Shown here one piece after another: positions 1 through 6,129 of a stretch of DNA of 64,000 nucleotides. Below the pieces are notes generated by a model that saw only the letters and a list, made by a program, of their open reading frames with translations, made no database searches and was not told where the DNA came from. The stretch comes from Henriciella pelagia. GTDB taxonomy: Bacteria; Pseudomonadota; Alphaproteobacteria; Caulobacterales; Hyphomonadaceae. How positions within the stretch are numbered: the stretch's first letter is position 1; each line of letters starts with the position of its first letter. Location of the stretch: the NCBI RefSeq assembly GCF_002088945.1, contig NZ_NCSU01000011.1:62001-126000 (forward strand), given 5' to 3'. The translations under genes were made by a program, and so were the position numbers.

Positions 1-44
1 CATTCAGTAGATCGGGGTGTTGAATATCGCTAAACGAGAAAAAT

Positions 45-58
45 TATCGTTAACGATA
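45..58. promoter_or_regulatory. 14-bp perfect palindrome upstream of csgF (candidate operator)
   Basis: The sequence TATCGTTAACGATA reads identically on both strands. It lies just upstream of a -35-like hexamer (67-72) and about 115 bp before the csgF start, in AT-rich DNA that contrasts with the surrounding GC-rich coding sequence. A palindrome in this position would suit a dimeric regulator of the curli operon. Its right half also forms part of TTAA-N7-TTAT (50-64), a near match to a CtrA-type TTAA-N7-TTAA site. The protein that binds it is unknown. Confidence 0.45.
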
Positions 59-66
59 GTTTATAA

Positions 67-95
67 TTGACGAATTGTTAATCCTTGGTAATGTT
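67..95 (+). promoter_or_regulatory. Candidate promoter of the curli operon
   Basis: TTGACG at 67-72 matches five of six bases of the sigma-70 -35 consensus. A weak -10-like element (TAATGT, 89-94) follows after 16 bases. This is the only promoter-like arrangement seen between the window start and csgF, and no comparable element was found inside the tightly spaced csg genes that follow. The -10 match is poor, so the exact start of transcription is uncertain. Confidence 0.35.
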
Positions 96-174
96 ACGGC
101 GATGCGTGCAGCGGTGTGGGGACACCGCAGCCTAGATGGTCTGGGCAGGCACGTTGTAGATACGGGGACGCTCA

Positions 175-735
175 ATGAGGGGACGCCTTTCAGCAGCATT
201 GCTGTCTACCGCAATCGCTACAGTACTCGGTTTATCCGCTTCCGCACAGGAACTTGTTTACGAGCCAATCAATCCTTCCTTCGGGGGCGACAGCTTCAAT
301 TCATCTCACCTTCTTGGCATCGCCAACGCCCAGAACGATTATCGCGATCCTGACCAGCAGAAGAATGCGGCCAGCCAGTCAGAGCAATTCGTCCGGCAGC
401 TGCAGAGCCGCCTTCTGTCTTCGCTTGCCGGCGAAGTAAATGAGGCGATTTTCGGTGATAACCCACAGGATTCCGGGACAATCACTTTTGGTGATCAGAT
501 TATCGAGTTCTATCGCGGGCTTGATTCAGTTCAGTTGACGATCACTGATCTCACGACAGGAGCGATCACTGAAATTGAGGTCCCATTACTTTATGCTGGT
601 GGCGCGGTAAGCGGGGCCAGTCCAACCAGTCTTGGCGCCATGAGCGGCCTTTATGGCGACGAGGCCGGCCAGTCTGGCGATATTCTTGATCCTTCAATCA
701 CCGGTGATGCCGGCTCAGATTCGGGGATCTACTAG
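175..735 (+). CDS. csgF: Curli production assembly/transport component CsgF
   Basis: CsgF is the secreted partner that caps the CsgG outer-membrane pore and couples curlin export to nucleation at the cell surface. The 186-aa protein has an N-terminal signal peptide, with cleavage likely after SASA (residue 24). It then shows the family hallmark NPSFGG and a following AQNDYRDP, which correspond to NPNFGG and AQNSYKDP of E. coli CsgF as recalled. In E. coli this N-terminal segment inserts into the CsgG channel. The C-terminal 40 residues are Gly/Ser/Asp-rich and extend beyond the usual family length. The ATG at 175 follows a GGGGAC ribosome site, and csgG begins two bases after the stop codon. 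Family assignment is confident. Confidence 0.93.
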   Translation: MRGRLSAALLSTAIATVLGLSASAQELVYEPINPSFGGDSFNSSHLLGIANAQNDYRDPDQQKNAASQSEQFVRQLQSRLLSSLAGEVNEAIFGDNPQDSGTITFGDQIIEFYRGLDSVQLTITDLTTGAITEIEVPLLYAGGAVSGASPTSLGAMSGLYGDEAGQSGDILDPSITGDAGSDSGIY

Positions 736-736
736 G

Positions 737-2149
737 ATGTGGGGATATCTGAAGGTTTCATCGTTTGCTGCGATTGCAGCAACGTTCCTGGCAGCTTGTA
801 CGACGACGACTGACGCAATGCAGTCCATCGTCAACGAGCCTGCCATTTCTGAAGTTGTGACCGAAACACAGTCTTCGCTTCGCGCGCTTCCACCTCCGCG
901 TGAGCGCGCTGCTGTCGCTGTATACAGCTTCGAGGACCAGACGGGGCAGTTCAAGCCGACATCCGGCGTTCAGACGCTGTCTAAGGCGGTCACACAGGGG
1001 GCAACGTCTGTCCTGCTGAAGGCACTGCAGGATGCTGGCAACCGGTCCTGGTTCACGGTCATTGAGCGGGAAAATCTGGATAACTTGCTCAAGGAGCGCC
1101 AGATCATCCGTGAAATGCGCCGGCAATATCTTGGCGAAGAGGATGTCAACGAAGCGGCCCTGCCTCCTCTGCTGTTCGCAGGCATAATTCTGGAAGGCGG
1201 TATTATCGGATATGATTCCAATACCGTAACAGGCGGTGCTGGCGCGCGCTTTCTCGGTATTGGCGCGCATGCGAATTACCGTGAAGACAAGGTGACCGTG
1301 TATCTGCGCGCGGTGAGCGTGAAGACGGGTGAGGTGATCACCACTGTGGTTGCCTCCAAGAAGATCGCGTCGGTCGGCGTTGCGTCAAACGTATTCCGCT
1401 ATGTTGCCTTCAAGGAGCTGCTGGAAGTCGACACGGGCATCACGACGAATGAACCGGACCTGCTTGCGCTCCGCCAGGCAACGGAAAAGGCCGTCGAGCT
1501 GCTGATCCTTGAAGGCGCCGATCTCGGGGTGTGGGGGTTTGCCGACCGTGTCGCGGGCGCTGACATTCTGGAGCAGTACCGCGCAGAACGTGATGGCGTG
1601 TTTGACGACATTGAATCGGCCTACGCATCCCGTGTCTCCAGCCCTGTCGAGCAGGCTGCTGTTTCGGACGAGGTCACCCGGTCCGTGAGTGCGCCGCCAG
1701 CCCGGGAACGCCGTGCACCTTCGCAGTCGTCCGCACCTGCAGAGCCGGAGGTGCCGACGTCCGGCAATGACCCGGCAGATGGAGTATTACCGTCCAGTAT
1801 GACGCTGAACAAGCCAATCGCGAGCCGTGACCGGCGCGCCATGCTGAGCCTCAGCAACAGTAATTTCCTGCCTCAGAACCGTATGCTCGCCAGAGCGACC
1901 AATACCGCGTTCCGCAAGCAGGACCAAGTCGCCGCGCAGACCATCTCCGCGGTAGCAGCGGCCGTCGGACCAGTCACGCAAGGGGACGGCGAAGACGGAC
2001 TGATGGCCGCTGACTTTTATAATGCCGCTATCGCGAGCTTGCCGACGCTCAGTGGTTATCAACGTTCGATGGCCGAATTGGAAATATGGCGAGCAGCGCA
2101 AGCTGCTCATCGGGAGTCTGAGGAAGAATCGAATTTGAGAGGCGCGTAA
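737..2149 (+). CDS. csgG: Curli secretion channel CsgG, with C-terminal extension
   Basis: CsgG forms the nonameric outer-membrane pore that exports curlin subunits. This start gives a lipoprotein signal peptide with lipobox LAAC (Cys21). An upstream in-frame ATG at 653 lies inside csgF and would destroy the signal peptide. The CsgG domain spans about residues 55-270 and is strikingly conserved in the transmembrane-hairpin region (GYDSN, GGAGAR, LGIGA, TSK-like ASKKI, TNEP, GVWGF). The family is usually about 260-280 aa, whereas this one is 470. Residues from about 300 add a Pro/Ser/Glu-rich linker and a helical Ala/Gln-rich tail not seen in E. coli CsgG. The constriction loop after QFKP also differs from the Y-P-A-S-N-F of E. 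coli (from memory). Family assignment is strong; the role of the extension is unknown. Confidence 0.92.
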   Translation: MWGYLKVSSFAAIAATFLAACTTTTDAMQSIVNEPAISEVVTETQSSLRALPPPRERAAVAVYSFEDQTGQFKPTSGVQTLSKAVTQGATSVLLKALQDAGNRSWFTVIERENLDNLLKERQIIREMRRQYLGEEDVNEAALPPLLFAGIILEGGIIGYDSNTVTGGAGARFLGIGAHANYREDKVTVYLRAVSVKTGEVITTVVASKKIASVGVASNVFRYVAFKELLEVDTGITTNEPDLLALRQATEKAVELLILEGADLGVWGFADRVAGADILEQYRAERDGVFDDIESAYASRVSSPVEQAAVSDEVTRSVSAPPARERRAPSQSSAPAEPEVPTSGNDPADGVLPSSMTLNKPIASRDRRAMLSLSNSNFLPQNRMLARATNTAFRKQDQVAAQTISAVAAAVGPVTQGDGEDGLMAADFYNAAIASLPTLSGYQRSMAELEIWRAAQAAHRESEEESNLRGA

Positions 2150-2206
2150 TGCGTCGTTCAGGCCCGCCCAGGGGACAGCAACAAGATTGGGCGGTTGGTG
2201 AAGGGG

Positions 2207-2223
2207 GCTCGCCATTCGCGAGC
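2207..2223 (+). other. Intercistronic hairpin between csgG and the first curlin gene
   Basis: GCTCGC and GCGAGC form a 6-bp GC-rich stem around a 5-base loop in the 98-bp gap before the first curlin gene. No T-run follows, so it is not a classical terminator. It could act as an RNA-stability or processing element that lets curlin mRNA accumulate above csgFG mRNA. That role is inference only. Confidence 0.3.
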
Positions 2224-2247
2224 TGAGCGAAGTTAAAGGAGTAGATC

Positions 2248-3651
2248 ATGCGCAAACACCTTCTATTGGGAGCTTCAGTCGCTCTCGTGTTGGCCGCGCC
2301 TGCATTCGCGAATGAGTCTGATGTTAGTCAGTCCGGTTCGTCGCAGACGGCGACCGTGGTGCAGACTGGGGGCACGTCTGGCAATTCGGACATCACGCAA
2401 GCTGGTATCGACAACGAAGCAACCATCACGCAGGGCGATAATGGCGATCCGTTTGTCGCGACCCTGAATGACAGCGAAATCGATCAGCATGGTCTTCGCA
2501 ATACAGCGAACGTGACCCAGTACAGCACGGGCACCGCAGGCGCGGATGCGAACACATCCTACCTCGAGCAGGATGGCGACGATGATATCGCCGATGTCCT
2601 GCAGAATGGCACCGGCAACGATTCCGACATCTATCAGAACGATGCCAGCGTCGGCACGATCGACGTAGACCAGTTCGGCATGGGCAACGCATCTGCCGTC
2701 GACCAGACGGGCGATGGCGGCATCGTCACGGTAGAACAGGGGCTTGCCAATCCGGGGGCGGATGGCAACTCTTCGATCGTGAACCAATATGGTGGCCTCA
2801 ATCAGGCAACCATCTCCCAGGAAGATTCGGGCAACATCTCCGATGTCATGCAAAGCGGCGCCGAAAGCCTTGTTCTGGTTGATCAGTCGGGCTCTGCAAA
2901 CACCGCTGACATCGACCAGGACGGCTATGCGAGCTCGATTGTCGACGTCACACAGATCTCGACGAGTGCGATTGGCAGCTCGGCCTTCCTGTTCCAGGAT
3001 GGCGCATCGGGTTCGACGCTCACCGTCATGCAGATCGGCGGTGAAAATACCATCGGAGAAAGCCTGACGCCGTTCACCCAGACAAGCGCGAACTCTGCCG
3101 TAGACCTTACGCAGATCGGTACCGGCAACTCCATCGTTGGATCTCAGGGTGCGAACAATAATGCGATGTCCGTCTCGCAATCAGGCGAGAAGAACTCGGC
3201 GACGGTTGCTCAGGTCACGGACAACAACACGATGACCGTCAATCAGACCGGCGCCTATAATGTCTCGTACACCGAGCAGAATGGCGAGAACCTGAAGATG
3301 ACGCTGGATCAGTCCGGTACTGGCCTGAACTCGGCGACCATTCTGCAGAGCGGTAATCTCAATGAGATGATCGTTATGCAGGACGGCACCTCCAATTCGG
3401 CTGATATCAAGCAGAAAGGCGACAACAACTCGCTCGATGTTGATACGCTCGGTGCCGACAACAGGGTGTATGTCGAACAGGGTGACGGTTCCAACCTGAT
3501 CGAGATCGACCAGGATTCGGATGGCTCGAATGCTCGCATCTTCCAGGGTGGGGGCAATGGCAACGAAGCCTACGTTACCCAGACCACGGATGGGTCATTC
3601 TCATATGTGTTCCAGAACGGTTGGTCGAACTACGCCAATGTGAGCCAATAG
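2248..3651 (+). CDS. Large acidic curlin-repeat protein (major-subunit candidate)
   Basis: This is a secreted amyloid-type protein of 467 aa with a clean signal peptide (MRKH start, cleavage after APAFA, residue 21). Almost the whole mature chain is degenerate curlin repeat: short strands ending in Gln (SDVSQ, ATVVQ, SDITQ and so on) separated by Gly/Asn/Asp turns. I count about 38 Gln-ended strands by eye, roughly 19 units of about 22 residues, against five in E. coli CsgA. Turns are rich in Asp and Glu and poor in Arg/Lys, so the protein is strongly acidic. It ends exactly on a strand, ANVSQ. A strong ribosome site (AAAGGAG) precedes the ATG. Export through CsgG/CsgF encoded upstream is inferred from context. 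It could be the CsgA-like structural subunit, but the repeat number is unusual. Confidence 0.85.
   Translation: MRKHLLLGASVALVLAAPAFANESDVSQSGSSQTATVVQTGGTSGNSDITQAGIDNEATITQGDNGDPFVATLNDSEIDQHGLRNTANVTQYSTGTAGADANTSYLEQDGDDDIADVLQNGTGNDSDIYQNDASVGTIDVDQFGMGNASAVDQTGDGGIVTVEQGLANPGADGNSSIVNQYGGLNQATISQEDSGNISDVMQSGAESLVLVDQSGSANTADIDQDGYASSIVDVTQISTSAIGSSAFLFQDGASGSTLTVMQIGGENTIGESLTPFTQTSANSAVDLTQIGTGNSIVGSQGANNNAMSVSQSGEKNSATVAQVTDNNTMTVNQTGAYNVSYTEQNGENLKMTLDQSGTGLNSATILQSGNLNEMIVMQDGTSNSADIKQKGDNNSLDVDTLGADNRVYVEQGDGSNLIEIDQDSDGSNARIFQGGGNGNEAYVTQTTDGSFSYVFQNGWSNYANVSQ
2311..3651 (+). repeat. Degenerate curlin repeat array, large curlin protein
   Basis: This is a coding repeat array with a period of about 33 bp per strand and about 66 bp per full unit. 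It is conserved at protein level (hydrophobic strand ending in Gln, then a Gly/Asn/Asp turn) but strongly diverged in DNA. Neighbouring units share only short stretches such as CAGATCGG or GGCAAC. The divergence suggests old duplication with selection on the fold rather than recent expansion. Confidence 0.75.
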
Positions 3652-3698
3652 TCAGGAGTTGATCCGGCTCAAGGGGCCGGGTTCTGGGAAAAGCTCTG

Positions 3699-4793
3699 AT
3701 GAAACATTTCCTTGCCTCTGCTATCGCGGTCGCTGCCTTTGCAGCGCCCGCGTGGTCGCAAGGCGATGTTCCGGTCGAATACCAGAATGCGGCGATGGTT
3801 GAGCAGATCGGTTCGGTGAACGAAGCAATCGTCAATCAGCGCTGGCTTTTCGAAACCGACGCTCGTTCTCTCGCCTCGGTCACGCAAGCCGGTCTGCACA
3901 ACTCTGCGCGTGTCCTTCAGCGAAACCTGATGAGAAACGTTGCGGACGACTTCAACAACAAGGCCCGCATATACCAGCGTTCGCGCTGGAGCGCGGCCAC
4001 GGTCCGCCAGACGCACGACTATGCGGCGCTGAGCGCCAACAGGGCGAGGATCCATCAACGCACAGATGACGCAGTCTCAAAGACTTCGCAGCGGGGCGAC
4101 GGCAACGTGTCGGTCATCCGCCAGACGGCGGCGGCCTTCAGCCCGGTCGCGAAGTCGCGGCAGAATGGTATCAATAATTTCATCGATATCTTGCAGGAGA
4201 GCTTTGGCGGAACCGTCATCGTGTCTCAAGACAGTTTCCTTGATGCAGATGAGACGGATTCGGCCGACGCAGTCGCTCCGCCGCTACCCAATGCGATCGA
4301 TAATGAAGCGACCGTCGTGTCGCGTGGCCTTAATCCGACGGTGAGGGTCAAGCAGACGGGGCAATTGAATTTCGCGGATGTTCGCGAGGGAGGAATCGAT
4401 GGCTGGATCACCATCAGGACTGACGCTTTCGCCAATCTGGCCACTGTCGATCAGTACAGTGTGACTGGCGTTGCCGCGATTGAACAGATCGGCGGTGACG
4501 TGAACAATGCCAGCATCTGGCAAGACAGTTCGGATTTTGCCAGTGAGGCCTTGATTGAGCAGTCCGGAATTGGAGGGCAGTCCAGCATCATCCAGTTGGA
4601 CACCGACGGCCTCGGTGGAGAAAACTCCGCAAGTTCAAGGCAATCGGGCGCGAACTGGGTGTCGGACCTGATCAGCTCGACCATACTGCAGGATGGAACC
4701 GGCAATGTGGCAGTTGTCGATCAAAGTTCCGGTGTTGCCGTATCAACCATTGAACAGCTCGGTTCGTCGCACACAGCGAATGTAAGCCAATAG
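3699..4793 (+). CDS. Arg-rich curlin-repeat protein (CsgB-like nucleator candidate)
   Basis: This is a 364-aa secreted protein with a signal peptide ending near APAWS (residue 20) and curlin-type strands through most of its length (AMVEQIG, ASVTQAG, ATVDQ, AVVDQ). The first third carries many Arg residues within the strands (ARVLQR, ARIYQR, ARIHQR), unlike the acidic paralogue upstream. Around residues 180-200 an Asp/Pro-rich insertion separates two repeat blocks. The chain stops on ANVSQ, the same ending as the upstream protein. E. coli CsgB, the surface nucleator, is also distinguished from CsgA by basic repeats, so a nucleator role is a reasonable inference but is not shown by sequence. 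The start follows GGGAAAAG and sits 47 bp after the preceding gene. Confidence 0.8.
   Translation: MKHFLASAIAVAAFAAPAWSQGDVPVEYQNAAMVEQIGSVNEAIVNQRWLFETDARSLASVTQAGLHNSARVLQRNLMRNVADDFNNKARIYQRSRWSAATVRQTHDYAALSANRARIHQRTDDAVSKTSQRGDGNVSVIRQTAAAFSPVAKSRQNGINNFIDILQESFGGTVIVSQDSFLDADETDSADAVAPPLPNAIDNEATVVSRGLNPTVRVKQTGQLNFADVREGGIDGWITIRTDAFANLATVDQYSVTGVAAIEQIGGDVNNASIWQDSSDFASEALIEQSGIGGQSSIIQLDTDGLGGENSASSRQSGANWVSDLISSTILQDGTGNVAVVDQSSGVAVSTIEQLGSSHTANVSQ
3780..4793 (+). repeat. Curlin repeat array, Arg-rich protein
   Basis: Gln-ended strand and turn units cover about residues 28-364, interrupted near residues 180-200 by a non-repeat Asp/Pro-rich stretch. The DNA is heavily diverged between units, so only the protein-level pattern reveals the periodicity. 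Confidence 0.65.
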
Positions 4794-4808
4794 CTAGGGG
4801 ACACGCGA

Positions 4809-5405
4809 ATGAACGCCTTCTATCCGACAGCGATCCGGTTCTTCTCCGCGGGCCTGTCAGCCTTCCTGTTGTCTGGGTCCGTTGCCTTTGGGCATGGAGA
4901 AAAGGGTGGAGACCATGATGACGGCTCCAGGTCCGAATATGAGGTCCTCAGTCAGGACCCGTATGAAGCCCTGATCGACAAGGATTTTGACAGGCGTCGT
5001 AATGACCCTGACGAAGGTTTCAGCTTCGACCGGTCTGCGGTCGACTATCAGTCTTTCGACAATGGACCTGGCAACACCGCCATCATCGTCCAGAAGGGAG
5101 ACGGCAATAGGGTGAGCGCTGTTCAGAGCGGCGATGACAATCTCCTGGTTTCTGTACAGCAATCTACTGGTGGGCCGAACCTGGCTGAAATCGTACAGTC
5201 GGGAAATGACAACGCTTCCGCGCTCCTGCAATATGGCGAGGACAATCTGTATTCGCTGGAACAGACCGGTCAGAACAACTGGTCTGAGGCGACCCAGTAT
5301 GGCAACCGCAACACCTTCGAGCACGTGCAAAAAGGGGACAATCTCGGTTTCGCGATTACGCAGTATGGTGAATCATCGATAAGAGTGACGCAGAGCGGGC
5401 ATTGA
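4809..5405 (+). CDS. Short curlin-repeat protein with His/Asp-rich N-terminus
   Basis: This is a 198-aa secreted protein. A signal peptide (about residues 1-28) is followed by a hydrophilic, charged segment of some 55 residues that opens with HGEKGGDHDD, and then by canonical curlin repeats from about residue 86. These repeats keep the QxGxxN spacing best of the three paralogues (QKGDGN, QSGDDN, QSGNDN, QYGEDN, QTGQNN, QYGNRN), so it is the closest to textbook CsgA/CsgB. The repeat domain has about five units, the E. coli number. It starts 15 bp after the Arg-rich gene with an AGGGGAC ribosome site and is 10 bp from the next gene, so it belongs to the same operon. Whether it is the fibre subunit or a minor component cannot be decided. 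Confidence 0.83.
   Translation: MNAFYPTAIRFFSAGLSAFLLSGSVAFGHGEKGGDHDDGSRSEYEVLSQDPYEALIDKDFDRRRNDPDEGFSFDRSAVDYQSFDNGPGNTAIIVQKGDGNRVSAVQSGDDNLLVSVQQSTGGPNLAEIVQSGNDNASALLQYGEDNLYSLEQTGQNNWSEATQYGNRNTFEHVQKGDNLGFAITQYGESSIRVTQSGH
5064..5402 (+). repeat. Canonical QxGxxN curlin repeats
   Basis: The C-terminal 113 residues consist of repeated hydrophobic strand, QxG and xN turn units at about 22-residue spacing. Gln, Gly and Asn positions are nearly invariant. This is the most regular curlin array in the window and anchors the family assignment of its two degenerate neighbours. Confidence 0.75.
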
Positions 5406-5415
5406 GAGGGAAACC

Positions 5416-5949
5416 ATGCGCCGATTTACGACCTTCGCCGTCCTCGCTGCTTTTTTTGCCGCACCCGTATTCGCGGATGGCGATGGACTGATTGGGCAGC
5501 TTGGCAGCAATCAGGATGCGACTGGCGAGCGCAGCAGTGCCTCGCTCAGCCAGATCGGAAAGCGCGCGGTTGAATCCGGTCGCCTGGTGGATCAGATCGA
5601 CGCGTCTCGGCCGTATCGAGCCAATATCGACGAATCCCGGGTCAGCGAAGTGCTGCCGTCTGACATCGACAGTGATGAGTGTCTGCTTACAACCCGGCAG
5701 GAAGCCGTGTTCGAATACCTGCGAGAAGAAGGGCGCGTGTTTCGCAACAATTGCGAAATGCTGAGCTGGCTGGATGGCAATGATGTGGATGAGCCATCGG
5801 AGCGCGATCTTTTCAATGTGATCTTCGGACCCGAGGCTCAACGGGTGAAGCAGGCGGAACTTGAGCGGCTTGAGCGAGAGCAGGCAGAGCTGGAGGCACG
5901 CGCCCGAATTCTCAATGCTATCAATAACGCTTCGTCAAATGACGGATAA
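5416..5949 (+). CDS. Curli-operon secreted protein, curlin-like N-terminus and coiled-coil tail
   Basis: This 177-aa protein belongs to no family I recognise. It has a signal peptide (cleavage after PVFA, residue 20). Residues 25-50 contain two curlin-like motifs (IGQLGSNQDA and SLSQIG), then comes a charged middle part. Two cysteines (C89, C113) flank a predicted helix, and a C-terminal stretch of about 35 residues alternates Glu/Arg/Leu (about 138-170), which looks like a coiled coil. It ends the csg operon, 10 bp after the last curlin gene, with a GAGAGGGAAA ribosome site. A repeat start joined to a non-amyloid tail suggests a cap, anchor or accessory protein that docks on curli. This is inference from architecture and position. 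Confidence 0.75.
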   Translation: MRRFTTFAVLAAFFAAPVFADGDGLIGQLGSNQDATGERSSASLSQIGKRAVESGRLVDQIDASRPYRANIDESRVSEVLPSDIDSDECLLTTRQEAVFEYLREEGRVFRNNCEMLSWLDGNDVDEPSERDLFNVIFGPEAQRVKQAELERLEREQAELEARARILNAINNASSNDG

Positions 5950-6061
5950 TCGGCGAGCCAGGTGCTTCGTCCTGTAAGCTATCCAATGCACAATGAGGGT
6001 GTCCTGACGAGGCACCGATAGTGGGCGAGGGTGCCGGGCGACGCGGCGTCAGCGTGGACAA

Positions 6062-6079
6062 GCCCTGCCACGGCAGGGC
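6062..6079 (+). other. Hairpin upstream of the MDR oxidoreductase gene
   Basis: GCCCTGC and GCAGGGC form a 7-bp stem with a 4-base loop in the 180-bp gap after the curli operon. No T-run follows, so termination is doubtful. It would cover any ribosome site for an ATG at 6091, which weakly favours the downstream start at 6130. Confidence 0.25.
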
Positions 6080-6129
6080 AGAACCCCAGTATGCCGACGA
6101 CCCGAGTTGACAAATCTCTTCCGACACAG

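Noticed and set aside
175-735. Reading the first gene as csgE rather than csgF
   Set aside because: NPSFGG and AQNDYRDP are CsgF signatures, and the adjacent csgG gives the usual csgFG order.
2275-3180. Long 301-codon open frame antisense to the acidic curlin gene
   Set aside because: It mirrors the repeat periodicity of the real gene, has no ribosome site or recognisable domain, and the plus-strand frame has a signal peptide and curlin motif.
2311-5402. Curlin repeats considered as a possible CRISPR or tandem DNA repeat array
   Set aside because: Repeats are conserved only in protein pattern and lie within open frames with signal peptides; DNA repeats are strongly diverged and no spacers of constant length exist.
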